Notes: generated from the sequence alone by a model not told the origin. Shown: positions 23,282 to 31,431, numbered from the stretch's first letter. The stretch: 40,326 nt of DNA from Sutterella sp. (GCA_019418605.1 DYBN01000016.1:1-40326), one strand, 5' to 3'. Numbers and translations are program-made.

Positions 23282-24856
23282 ATGAACAACCCGCACATTG
23301 ATGCGATCTGCATCGCGGCCGAGGACAATACGGCGACGATGCTCTGCGATGCTCCCGCCGGACGGGGGATCACCATAGCCAAGGCCGGCGAGGGTGCCGC
23401 AAGGCTGCACCTTGTGCTTGCCGAGGACGTTTCGTTCGGGCACAAAGTTGCGGTTAAAAAAATTCCCGAGGGCTCTTTGGTTTTGAAGTACGGCGAGGTG
23501 ATCGGGCGGGCCACGAAAACAATCGAGAGCGGCGCGCACGTGCATGTCGACAATGTTGAGAGCTTAAGGGGGCGCGGGGATGAAGCCGCTGACGGCGAGA
23601 TGGAAAAGACCGTGCCGCAGACCGGCTCTTGCGCTGCGGTTGAGGGGGGCGGGGCAGATGGTGCTCTGGTTTTAAAGAAGCCTCTGATTGATGCGGCCGC
23701 CGAGGTCTTCATGGGATACCCTCGAGCCGACGGCAGCGCCGGCACCCGCAATCTCGTGGGTGTGATTTCGTGCGTTGCCTGCGCCAATGACGTGGTGCAG
23801 CGTTTGGGAGATATCGACGGCGTTGCGCTCTTTACGCACCAGCAGGGCTGCTCGCAGACAATGCCCGACGTTGAGCGCATCACCGAAGTGCTCGTCAATC
23901 TTGCCCTCAATCCCAATCTCGGCGCCGTCGTTTTGGTGAGCCTTGGCTGCGAGAGCGTTCCTTCGGGCAAGGTTCTTGAAGCGGTGCGCGCGGCGGGAAA
24001 GCCCGCCGAAATGATCGTCATCCAAAAAGAGGGCGGCTTGTCTGCGAGCGTGGCGCGCGCACGAGAGATCCTTGAGACGTTGAAGGCAAAGATAGCCCGC
24101 AAGCCCGAGCCCGTTCCGATCGCAAAGCTGCGCGTGGGGCTCAAGTGCGGCAGCTCCGATACGACGCAGGGGCTTTCCGCCAACGTCGCGGCCGGTGCGC
24201 TAACCGACATTCTTGCCGCGGCCGGCGCGGGCGTCGTCATCGGGGAGACCACCGAATTCATGGGGGCCGAACACATCGCGGCGCAGCACGCGGCAAACCC
24301 GCAGGTGGCCCGCCGCATTGCCGAGCTCGTTGAGCGCATGGAGCAGCGCGCGAGGTCCGTGGGCGTCGACATGCGCGGCGGCCAGCCCACGCGCGGCAAC
24401 ATCGCCGGCGGCCTTACGACGATTGAGGAAAAAAGCCTCGGCGCCCTTGCCAAGGCGGGCTCGGCCGTCTACCAGGACGTCATCGACTACGGCGAGCGCT
24501 GCTCTGCCGCGGGGCTTGTCATGATGGACGCGCCCGGGCGCGAGCCCGAGATGCTCACCGGCCTTGCGGCAAGCGGCTGCAATCTGATCGTTTTTACAAC
24601 CGGCCGCGGGGCGCCGCAGGGCTTTCCTTTCGTGCCGGTGGTGAAGGTGACCGGCAATGCGCGCACCTTTGAGCGCATGCGCGAGCACATGGACTTGTGC
24701 GTGGCCGGGCTGCTCGAAGGAACGATGACGCTGCAGCAGGCCGCACAGGCGCTTTTGCAGGTGGTTCTTCAGACTGCTTCGGGCGCTGCGACAAAGGCCG
24801 AGGAGTGCGGCTACAACAATTCGATGAACATCTATGTCACGGGTCCGGTCATCTAA
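23282..24856 (+). CDS. UxaA-family hydrolase with SAF domain (altronate/galactarate dehydratase-like)
   Basis: 524 residues, about the size of GarD (523) and UxaA (495). An N-terminal SAF domain (about 5-100; LHLVLAEDVSFGHKVAVKKI and LKYGEVIGRAT) is followed by the two-part catalytic region: GYPRADGSAGTRNLVGVISCVACAND, then FTHQQGCSQTMPD and the C-terminal LKCGSSDTTQGLSANVAAGALTDI segment with several Cys residues that could bind metal. Family members dehydrate sugar acids such as altronate or galactarate, or act on sulfolactate. GAGGA lies six bases before the ATG. The gene follows gntR by 69 bases, so they are probably cotranscribed. The substrate is not known; a neighbouring acid-transport and dehydratase cluster supports a hydroxy acid. 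Confidence 0.83.
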   Translation: MNNPHIDAICIAAEDNTATMLCDAPAGRGITIAKAGEGAARLHLVLAEDVSFGHKVAVKKIPEGSLVLKYGEVIGRATKTIESGAHVHVDNVESLRGRGDEAADGEMEKTVPQTGSCAAVEGGGADGALVLKKPLIDAAAEVFMGYPRADGSAGTRNLVGVISCVACANDVVQRLGDIDGVALFTHQQGCSQTMPDVERITEVLVNLALNPNLGAVVLVSLGCESVPSGKVLEAVRAAGKPAEMIVIQKEGGLSASVARAREILETLKAKIARKPEPVPIAKLRVGLKCGSSDTTQGLSANVAAGALTDILAAAGAGVVIGETTEFMGAEHIAAQHAANPQVARRIAELVERMEQRARSVGVDMRGGQPTRGNIAGGLTTIEEKSLGALAKAGSAVYQDVIDYGERCSAAGLVMMDAPGREPEMLTGLAASGCNLIVFTTGRGAPQGFPFVPVVKVTGNARTFERMREHMDLCVAGLLEGTMTLQQAAQALLQVVLQTASGAATKAEECGYNNSMNIYVTGPVI

Positions 24857-25031
24857 CGACCGCGAATTTGCCGTCGTTTTCAAGCTCAAGCACCGGACGT
24901 AAGGTTTCTTGCGCAAGTCGAGCGCTACAATCAATCGGCCAATGGCCCGCTCCGGAGATAGTCAGGGGGTATTCCGGCGGCTGGTTCGAAAAACAATCAT
25001 CCTCCGCAAAAAGGTTAAGACAGGTCTTCGT

Positions 25032-26681
25032 ATGAGCACTTGTGAGAACAAAGATAAAGGGGTGAGCGTTCTGCGCAACCCTTGGTTAAACCGCGGCATT
25101 TCCTTTAGCAATGAAGAGCGCGACGCGCTGGGCCTGCGCGGCCTTCTTCCTGCGGCGGTGTCGACCCGCGCCGAGCAGATCGAGCGCTGGCAGAACATCA
25201 TTGCTCAGCAGCCCACGCCGCTTCTGAAGTACATCACGCTCGATACGGTGCGCATGATCGACGAGGCGCTCTACTTTGAGCTCGTGATGAAGAATGTCGA
25301 AGCGTACATGCCCCTTATCTACACGCCGACGGTGGGCGAGGCCTGCCAGAAGTTTGGCCAGATCTACCGTGCGCCCCGCGGCCTTTACGTAACCGCAGAA
25401 GACCGCGGCCACATCCGCGAACTTGTGGCCAATGTTCCCAACAGCAAGGTCGACATCATCGTAGTGACCGACGGCAACCGCATTCTCGGTCTCGGCGATC
25501 TCGGCGCCTGCGGCATGGGCATTCCGATCGGCAAGCTTGCTCTCTACACGGCCTGTGCGGGCGTCAACCCGCAGCACACGCTGCCCGTGACGATTGACGT
25601 CGGCACCAACAACGAGGAGTTCCTCAAGGATCCGCTCTACATCGGCGCCCGCCACAAGCGCGTCGACGAAGAGACCTACTACGCCGTTGTTGAAGAGTTC
25701 ATCCAAGCTGTCCGCGAGCGCTGGCCCGACGTGCTCATCCAGTTCGAGGACTTCCAGAACACGCACGCCTTCGCGCTGCTTGACAAGTACCGCGACCGCA
25801 TCCCGTGCTTTAACGACGATATCCAAGGCACGGCCTCCGTCGTGCTCACCGGCTTTTACTCGGCCATGCGCGTCAAGAAGGAAAAGCTTGGCGATCAGCG
25901 CATTCTCTTTTTGGGGGCGGGGTCGGCCGCCACGGGCATCGCGCACCTCATCGCCGATGCGATGGTCGAAGAGGGTCTCACCCGCGAAGAGGCGCTCTCA
26001 AGAATTTGCCTTGTTGACTCCAAGGGGCTCGTCACGAGCCGCCGCACCGACAAGCTTGCCGAAAACAAGCTTCCCTTTGCGCACGACTATCCGGTGACGC
26101 CGAGCTTTGTGGAGGCCATCAAGCTTGTGAAGCCCACGGCAATCGTCGGTGTTTCGGCGCAGGCCAAGGCCTTTAACGAAGAGGTCGTTTCGGTGATGGC
26201 GCAGATTAACGAGCGCCCGATCGTCTTTGCGCTCTCCAACCCCACCTCGAAGGCCGAATGCACGGCCGAAGAGGCTTATGTCTACTCCAAGGGAACGGCT
26301 CTCTTTGCCTGCGGATCGCCCTTTGATCCCGTGACGTACAACGGCAAGACCTTCGTGCCGCGCCAAGGCAACAACAGCTACGTGTTCCCGGCAATCGGCA
26401 TGGGCTGCATCTATGTGCGCGCCAAGGGCGTTCCTTCGGGCGTGTTCCTTGCCGCCGCCAAGAGCCTTGCCGGGCTCGTGAGCGAAGAAGACCTCGACAA
26501 GGGAGCGCTCTATCCCCCGTTGTCCGAGATTCGCGAACTCTCGGTTTCGATTGCCGCCGATGTGGCCGAGTACTGCTTTGAGCACGGCCTGGCGCAGATT
26601 GAGCGTCCGGCCGATTTGAAGGAAGCCGTGCGCGCCGCGATGTGGCAGCCGAGCGACCCGAAGTTCGTCGCCGGAGAGTAG
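25032..26681 (+). CDS. maeA: NAD-dependent malic enzyme
   Basis: 549 residues, near E. coli MaeA (565). Oxidatively decarboxylates malate to pyruvate with NAD+. Motifs: MPLIYTPTVGEACQKFGQIYR (active-site Tyr region), IIVVTDGNRILGLGDLGACGMGIPIGKLALYTACAG, the metal-binding FEDFQNTHAFALLDKY and PCFNDDIQGTASV, and the dinucleotide fold ILFLGAGSAATGIAHLI. The family's long malic-enzyme N-terminal domain is present. The ATG at 25032 is chosen since the upstream codons are not family-like; its ribosome site is weak. A possible -10 (TACAAT, 24926-24931) is in the 175-base gap after the UxaA gene, so it may have its own promoter. It joins dicarboxylate uptake to pyruvate. Confidence 0.93.
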   Translation: MSTCENKDKGVSVLRNPWLNRGISFSNEERDALGLRGLLPAAVSTRAEQIERWQNIIAQQPTPLLKYITLDTVRMIDEALYFELVMKNVEAYMPLIYTPTVGEACQKFGQIYRAPRGLYVTAEDRGHIRELVANVPNSKVDIIVVTDGNRILGLGDLGACGMGIPIGKLALYTACAGVNPQHTLPVTIDVGTNNEEFLKDPLYIGARHKRVDEETYYAVVEEFIQAVRERWPDVLIQFEDFQNTHAFALLDKYRDRIPCFNDDIQGTASVVLTGFYSAMRVKKEKLGDQRILFLGAGSAATGIAHLIADAMVEEGLTREEALSRICLVDSKGLVTSRRTDKLAENKLPFAHDYPVTPSFVEAIKLVKPTAIVGVSAQAKAFNEEVVSVMAQINERPIVFALSNPTSKAECTAEEAYVYSKGTALFACGSPFDPVTYNGKTFVPRQGNNSYVFPAIGMGCIYVRAKGVPSGVFLAAAKSLAGLVSEEDLDKGALYPPLSEIRELSVSIAADVAEYCFEHGLAQIERPADLKEAVRAAMWQPSDPKFVAGE

Positions 26682-26759
26682 TTCGACTCTTTTTGCCGCG
26701 CACAAGCTTCGCAAGGCTTGTGCGTGTGCGTGAGGAAAAGCTTTCCCGATGCCGGAAAC

Positions 26760-26791
26760 GGCAAAGAGCGCGCTCGGCGCCGCTCTTTGCC
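26760..26791 (+). terminator. 11-bp stem-loop downstream of maeA
   Basis: GGCAAAGAGCG (26760-26770) and CGCTCTTTGCC (26781-26791) form a perfect stem with a ten-base loop. It lies 79 bases after the maeA stop and directly before the longer hairpin at 26794. There is no T tract between them. Confidence 0.5.
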
Positions 26792-26793
26792 TG

Positions 26794-26852
26794 AACGCCC
26801 CTCTCGTGGGACTGCCTTTGGCGGCAGTGCCCGGGAGGGGCGTTCTTTGTTT
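26794..26852 (+). terminator. Long hairpin terminator downstream of maeA
   Basis: AACGCCCCTC (26794-26803) pairs with GAGGGGCGTT (26835-26844), and inside it ACTGCC (26811-26816) pairs with GGCAGT (26823-26828), giving a long imperfect stem. It is followed by CTTTGTTTG. The most likely terminator for the maeA message. Confidence 0.6.
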
Positions 26853-27012
26853 GGGAGGACGGGGCGCCCGGTCCAGTTGAAAACGAAGCGCGATTCAAAT
26901 CGAGGATGCAGGTTCAATGTGGGCACGTGAACGCAGATCGATTGATATAGCTCTAAAGACTTATTCATTAAGAGGTATGTCTCAGGAAGGGAAAATTTCC
27001 GCGATTTCGACT

Positions 27013-27034
27013 AAATACCTCCAATTAGGTATTT
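27013..27034. promoter_or_regulatory. AT-rich perfect inverted repeat
   Basis: AAATACCT (27013-27020) and AGGTATTT (27027-27034) are exact reverse complements around CCAATT. Its AT-rich arms and short spacing look like a dimer-binding site rather than a terminator, but it lies between two convergent genes, where an operator has no obvious use. It may mark an unseen promoter. Confidence 0.35.
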
Positions 27035-27181
27035 TGATGAGGCCCGGAAATTTGTCCTCGTCGCAAGACGGAAAGGCCGCGCTGATTTTTTCTTGAAAAA
27101 TGAAACGGTGATCGTCCTTGCGTTTTATTGACGCCAATCAAGTGACGTGGCGGGAATTACACACATGCCCGGAGTACGGGC

Positions 27182-27216
27182 AAAAAAAAGGCCGACGCAG
27201 TGAAGGCTGCGGCGGC
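27182..27216 (-). terminator. Intrinsic terminator of the AspT-type transporter gene
   Basis: On the minus strand GCCGCCGCAG pairs with CTGCGTCGGC with one mismatch (plus-strand arms 27191-27200 and 27207-27216), followed by C and eight T (27189-27182). It lies 34 bases after the transporter stop. Confidence 0.65.
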
Positions 27217-27250
27217 GCAAGAGGGGAAAAAGGGGCCTGCAGGAAGGTTT

Positions 27251-28930
27251 TTAGGCGGCAAAGCTCCAAAGCCCGAGCAAAATGAGCTGCCCCGAGAGGA
27301 TTCGCAGGAACATCGCCAGCGGGTAAACCGTTGAATAGGCGATGGCCGAAGAGTCTTTTTCCGAAATGGTGTTGGCGTAGGCAAGCGTCGGCGGATCCGT
27401 TGTGGCGCCGGCCAGAAGGCCGACGATGAGGTGATAGTTCATCGAATACTTCAGCCGCGCGATGATGCCCACGACAAGAAGCGGGATGACGGTGATGACA
27501 AGGCCTGTGGCGACGTACAGCGGCCCGTTGCCGTAGAGCAGCGCCGCGACGAACTTGTCGCCTGCGCTTAATCCGACGCTTGCCAGAAAAAGCGCAATGC
27601 CCATCTCGCGCAGCATGAGATTGGCCGAGTGCGTCGTGTAGGTGACAAGCTTGAAGTGCGGGCCCCAGTACCCAAGCAGAATCGCCACGATGAGCGGGCC
27701 TCCGGCAAGGCCAAGCTTCAAAGGCACGGGCATGCCCGGCACCGCGATCGGAATCGAGCCAAGGAGAATGCCCAGAACAATGCCCAGAAAGATGGAAATG
27801 ATGTTGGGGTGATCGAGCTTTTGGACCTCGTTGCCGAGCCGGTCGGCCAGACGGGCAATTGAGCGCTCGGGGCCCACGCAGTAGACCTGGTCGCCGAGCT
27901 GCAGGTGCAGGTTCTGGTAGGGAAAGAGCGTCATGCCGGCGCGAAAAACCCGGGTGATGTTGACGCCGTCGTAGCGGCTTAAATGCAACTCCCCGAGCTG
28001 CATGCCGTTGACGGGTTCCTTGGTGACGAGAATGTTGCGCGAAATGAGCGGCGAGTGAGCGGTGGCAAGATCAACGTCGAGGGCCTCCTTGCCGAAAAAG
28101 GCCACGATGGCGGGCTTGGCTTCGGCCTCGGCGACGATGCGAAGCTTGTCGCCGGAGTAGACCTGCGTGTCGGCCTGGGGGCTTGAAATGACGCCGTCGT
28201 GCAGCACGCGAGAGCAGATGAACGGGCGCCCGACAAAGGCTCTGATGTTGCGGATCGTTTCGCCGTTGAGGCCGGCATTGGCAACTTCAACGTGAAAGAA
28301 GATGGGGGCTGCTGCCTGCGCTCCGGCATCCTCGTCCCAATGCCGGTCCTCTTCCTTGATGTCGATGCGAAAGATGACGCGCAGCGCAACGGCCGTCATA
28401 ATGATGCCGACAACGCCAAGCGGATAGGCGCAGGCATAGGCAACGGCAATGTTTTCGCCCGCGTAGCCCAAAACGTCGAGCGCCTCCTGGGTTGCGCCAA
28501 GCCCCGGCGTGTTGGTGACGGCGCCGAAATGTACGCCCAGCATCTGGGGCAGCGTAACGGTGCCTTGGAAAGCGAAAAAAAGCAGCACCGTAATCGCGAT
28601 GCTAAGGACAACGGCCAGAACCGTCAGGCCGTTGAGCACGATGCCGCCTTGCTTGAACGAGGCGAAAAACGAGGGGCCTACCTGCAGGCCGATGAAAAAG
28701 ACAAAAAGGATGAGGCCGAAGTCGCGCAGAAAGTTCATGACCGTGCCGTTGACGCGCACGCCTGCGTAGCTTGCCGCCAGGGCCGCAAAAAGCACGAATG
28801 TCACGCCAAGCGAAATGCCCCAGACGCGGATGCGCCCGAGCGCCATTCCGAGGGCGATCACCACTGCATACACAAGCAGGATGTGGCCGATTGAGTCCGC
28901 ATCCGTCAAAAGCTGCACGATCCAGTCCAT
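27251..28930 (-). CDS. AspT/YidE-family transporter with two RCK_C domains
   Basis: 559 residues. About five membrane segments at each end frame a soluble middle with two TrkA-C (RCK_C)-like regions, ISSPQADTQVYSGDKLRIVAEAEAK and LFPYQNLHLQLGDQVYCVGPERS, the arrangement of aspartate:alanine antiporters and of YidE/YbjL. Each membrane half contains the repeat motif seen in FGLILFVFFIGLQVGP and GIALFLASVGLSAGDKF, plus GATQEALDVLGYAG and GATTDPPTLAYAN. The family exchanges aspartate for alanine in some bacteria; the substrate here is inferred as an amino or dicarboxylic acid. It is divergent from fumC, and a TGGTATACC element lies 121 bases upstream of its ATG. Confidence 0.82.
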   Translation of the reverse strand: MDWIVQLLTDADSIGHILLVYAVVIALGMALGRIRVWGISLGVTFVLFAALAASYAGVRVNGTVMNFLRDFGLILFVFFIGLQVGPSFFASFKQGGIVLNGLTVLAVVLSIAITVLLFFAFQGTVTLPQMLGVHFGAVTNTPGLGATQEALDVLGYAGENIAVAYACAYPLGVVGIIMTAVALRVIFRIDIKEEDRHWDEDAGAQAAAPIFFHVEVANAGLNGETIRNIRAFVGRPFICSRVLHDGVISSPQADTQVYSGDKLRIVAEAEAKPAIVAFFGKEALDVDLATAHSPLISRNILVTKEPVNGMQLGELHLSRYDGVNITRVFRAGMTLFPYQNLHLQLGDQVYCVGPERSIARLADRLGNEVQKLDHPNIISIFLGIVLGILLGSIPIAVPGMPVPLKLGLAGGPLIVAILLGYWGPHFKLVTYTTHSANLMLREMGIALFLASVGLSAGDKFVAALLYGNGPLYVATGLVITVIPLLVVGIIARLKYSMNYHLIVGLLAGATTDPPTLAYANTISEKDSSAIAYSTVYPLAMFLRILSGQLILLGLWSFAA

Positions 28931-29050
28931 GACTTGATTAGGGTCGGCTTGCGCCGGCTCGACCTTTTGTTGTCACGAGATTTTTGAGGGCCGATGATTT
29001 TCAGATCTTGAAAGCCCTTGTCAAGCGGTGAGTGTAAACCCAGACGCAAT

Positions 29051-29086
29051 TGGTATACCTGTGTAGACGGCAAGTAAATTTTGCCA
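29051..29086 (-). promoter_or_regulatory. GntR-type operator element before AspT-type transporter gene
   Basis: TGGTATACC at 29051-29059, followed by TGTGTAGACGG and then a small stem (GGCAA 29069-29073, TTGCC 29081-29085). The element has the same orientation as the one at 17091, lies 121 bases from the transporter ATG (123 at ridA), and matches that element at 24 of 36 positions by hand alignment. It is also 232 bases before the fumC ATG. Confidence 0.6.
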
Positions 29087-29233
29087 ACGCTTTTGTTTTT
29101 GCGCAGATGCTTTGCAATGGGGCGTAAAATCGGCGCGCGGAGATGAGGAGTTTCTCTATACTCATTTCGCGGTACGGCTAGAGGTAAACGTCTACTTCTT
29201 CCGGCCGACGACAGTTTGTTGTGCTGAACACCA

Positions 29234-29255
29234 GCAGCCGGCGGCAGCCGGCTGC
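29234..29255 (+). promoter_or_regulatory. Stem-loop in the fumC leader
   Basis: GCAGCCGGC (29234-29242) pairs with GCCGGCTGC (29247-29255) around GGCA. It ends 28 bases before the fumC ATG and does not cover the Shine-Dalgarno sequence GAGGAAAG, so it may stabilise the message end. Confidence 0.4.
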
Positions 29256-29282
29256 GGAATACTCATACGAGGAAAGTGAAAA

Positions 29283-30689
29283 ATGGCATTTCGTATTGAA
29301 AAGGATTCCATGGGCGAGATCCAGGTTCCTGACGAGAAGTACTGGGGCGCTCAGACCGAGCGCAGCTTTGAGAACTTCAAGATCGGCATTGAAAAGATGC
29401 CCATGGAGATCACCCGTGCCTTTGCCATGCTCAAGCGCGCCTGCGCTCAGGCCAACAAGAAGTTCGGCAAGCTCGACGATCGCCGCGTGAACGCCATCAG
29501 CCAGGCTTGCGATGAAATCCTCGAAGGCAAGCTCGACGGCAACTTCCCGCTCGCCATTTGGCAGACGGGCTCCGGCACGCAGTCGAACATGAACATGAAC
29601 GAGGTGATCGCCAACCGCGCCACCGAGATTCTGGGCGGCAATTTCCGCGACAAGGCCAACACGCCCAAGGAAAACCTGGTTCACCCCAACGACCACGTCA
29701 ATATGTCGCAGTCCTCGAACGACACGTTCCCGACCGCTCTGCACATCATGGCCGTTGTTGAAGTGACCAACTACCTGATGCCGCGTTTGGACGAGTTTGA
29801 ACAGTGCCTCGCCGGCAAGGCCGAGGAATTCAAGGACATCATCAAGAACGGCCGCACGCACCTGCAGGATGCCACGCCCCTGACGCTGGGCCAGGAATTC
29901 AGCGGCTACGCTTCGATGATCGCGCACAGCAAGAAGAACATCCTTGCCGCTCTTGAAACGGTTCGCGAGCTCGCCATCGGCGGCACGGCCGTCGGCACGG
30001 GCCTGAATTCGCCCAAGGGGTGGGGCGCTGAAATCGCCAAGACCCTGACGGAGAAGACGGGCATTACGTTCTATGACTGCCCCAACAAGTTCTACGGCCT
30101 GACGAGCCATGACTCCATCGTGGCCCTTGAAGGCGCTCTGGCCGGTCTGGCTGCCGACCTCATGAAGATTGCCAACGACATCCGCTGGCTTGCTTCCGGT
30201 CCGCGCGGCGGCCTTGGCGAAATCACGATTCCGGCCAACGAACCGGGTTCTTCGATCATGCCGGGCAAGGTCAACCCGACGCAGTGCGAAGCCGTGACGA
30301 TGGTTGCCGTGCAGGTGATGGGCAACGCCACCGCCATCAACATGGCCGCCTCCCAGGGCAACTTCGAACTCAATGTGTTCCAGCCCGTGACGGCCTACAA
30401 CCTGCTGCAGAGCATCCATCTGCTTGCCGACGTGATGCTCTCCTTCCGCATCCACTGCGTGGCCGGCATCGCCGCCAACAAGGAACGCATCCAGGAACTG
30501 ATGGAACGCTCTCTGATGCTCGTGACGGCTCTGTCTCCGCTCGTCGGCTATGACAACGCCGCCAAGATCGCCAAGTATGCGCACGCCAACAACAAGAGCC
30601 TGCGTGAAGCGGCCCTTGAGCTCGGCCTGTGCACCGAAGAGCAGTTCAACGAGTATGTGGTGCCCTCCAAGATGGTGCATCCGCAGTAA
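29283..30689 (+). CDS. fumC: Fumarate hydratase class II
   Basis: 468 residues, the usual length for FumC (467 in E. coli). The iron-free, oxygen-stable fumarase that interconverts fumarate and malate. Family features: EKDSMGEIQVPDEKYWGAQTERS at the start, SGTQSNMNMNEV, HVNMSQSSNDTFPTALH, GRTHLQDATPLTLGQEF, and the signature GSSIMPGKVNP (from residue 322) with its catalytic Ser. GAGGAAAG lies before the ATG. The transcript ends at the strong terminator at 30769-30809. It is divergent from the AspT-type gene and shares an upstream region holding a TGGTATACC element. Confidence 0.95.
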   Translation: MAFRIEKDSMGEIQVPDEKYWGAQTERSFENFKIGIEKMPMEITRAFAMLKRACAQANKKFGKLDDRRVNAISQACDEILEGKLDGNFPLAIWQTGSGTQSNMNMNEVIANRATEILGGNFRDKANTPKENLVHPNDHVNMSQSSNDTFPTALHIMAVVEVTNYLMPRLDEFEQCLAGKAEEFKDIIKNGRTHLQDATPLTLGQEFSGYASMIAHSKKNILAALETVRELAIGGTAVGTGLNSPKGWGAEIAKTLTEKTGITFYDCPNKFYGLTSHDSIVALEGALAGLAADLMKIANDIRWLASGPRGGLGEITIPANEPGSSIMPGKVNPTQCEAVTMVAVQVMGNATAINMAASQGNFELNVFQPVTAYNLLQSIHLLADVMLSFRIHCVAGIAANKERIQELMERSLMLVTALSPLVGYDNAAKIAKYAHANNKSLREAALELGLCTEEQFNEYVVPSKMVHPQ

Positions 30690-30768
30690 TGCACGCCCGG
30701 CAACGGGAGTGTGAGCAGACGCTCCGGTCCGAGGGGCTTTCCTGAGGCCGGAGTTCTGTCAAAATTGG

Positions 30769-30809
30769 GCTCGATCAGAGGGTGTTCCTTTGATCGGGCT
30801 GTTTTTTTT
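30769..30809 (+). terminator. Intrinsic terminator after fumC
   Basis: GCTCGATCA (30769-30777) pairs with TGATCGGGC (30791-30799) with one G-T pair, followed by TG and eight T (30802-30809). A second hairpin (CTCCGG and CCGGAG) lies just upstream at about 30722-30753. Confidence 0.75.
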
Positions 30810-30857
30810 GACTGGCGCCTCAAAGGCGCGATTCTTGCCAACCAAGGAGCAAGGAAA

Positions 30858-31430
30858 ATGGGAGATGTGAAAGCCTGTCCGCTTCCTTCAAGTGCAGGGA
30901 GCTTTCCGATGCCCTGCGTTCCGGGGTGGCCCAAGCTGCGTGCGGGCACGCAGCTCGACGCCCTCTACGAGAGGCTGCTGCGCGAAGGGCACGGCGTGAC
31001 GCGTCCGGGCTCGAACCCGGCCAATCCGACCGTCCTCGTGGTGTTTGACTGCCAGTGCTATTGGTCGAACAACTTCTGGAAGACAAGCAGGCTGCTCGAA
31101 AACGAAGTGCACTTCATCTGGTACCCGGTTTGCGTCTCGGCAGACTATTCGACCGCACAGGCCGCAAGCATCCTTGCAGCTGAAAACCCGTGGGAGGTGC
31201 TCTGCGAGCATGAGATGTCGTTTGCCGATCCGGATTTTTGCGGCATTCATGCCGAGGACTATCCCGCCACGCAGGACGACCGCAATCGCGCCTGGCAGAA
31301 CTCCCGCATTTATAGAAAAGCGGGCGGCACGCAGGTTCCGCTGGGAATTTTCCGCAAGCCTGACGGCAGCTTTGTCCCGCTCTTTGGCGACAATACGGTG
31401 CAGGAGATTCGGCAGGCTCTCGGGCTCTGA
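30858..31430 (+). CDS. DsbG/thioredoxin-like protein with a CxxS site
   Basis: 190 residues. It resembles the catalytic domain of DsbG/DsbC: VLVVFDCQCYWSNNFWKTSRLLE aligns with the VFADPFCPYCKQFW region, then a helix-rich part (STAQAASILAAENPWEVLCEHE) and the cis-Pro loop GGTQVPLGIFRKPDG. The usual CPYC is CYWS here: Cys67 is kept and the second Cys is Ser70. There is no signal peptide (the start is MGDVKACPLPS) and no dimerisation domain, so it may act in the cytoplasm as a monothiol. AAGGAGC lies upstream of the ATG. The fumC terminator precedes it, so it has its own promoter. Identity as a DsbG relative is by motif; the partner is not known. Confidence 0.65.
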   Translation: MGDVKACPLPSSAGSFPMPCVPGWPKLRAGTQLDALYERLLREGHGVTRPGSNPANPTVLVVFDCQCYWSNNFWKTSRLLENEVHFIWYPVCVSADYSTAQAASILAAENPWEVLCEHEMSFADPDFCGIHAEDYPATQDDRNRAWQNSRIYRKAGGTQVPLGIFRKPDGSFVPLFGDNTVQEIRQALGL

Positions 31431-31431
31431 C

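Larger units (their letters stand above)
26682..27250. other. Intergenic region rich in hairpins between malic enzyme and AspT-type genes
   Basis: About 570 bases between convergent genes. It carries at least five stem-loops: 26699-26724, 26760-26791, 26794-26844, 27013-27034 and the leftward terminator at 27182-27216. Bases from about 26930 to 27170 are visibly more AT-rich than the neighbouring genes. I see no supported open frame. A stable RNA or an old insertion scar are possible, but nothing proves either. Confidence 0.45.
28931..29282. other. Divergent regulatory region between AspT-type gene and fumC
   Basis: About 350 bases. It holds the TGGTATACC element at 29051, AT-rich sequence from about 29070 to 29100, possible -10 hexamers TAAAAT (29125-29130) and TATACT (29157-29162) on the plus strand without a convincing -35, and a 9-bp stem-loop at 29234-29255 in the likely fumC leader. 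Confidence 0.5.

Noticed and set aside
29178..30680. Open minus-strand frame opposite fumC
   Set aside because: FumC is unmistakable on the plus strand; the antisense frame is a composition effect.
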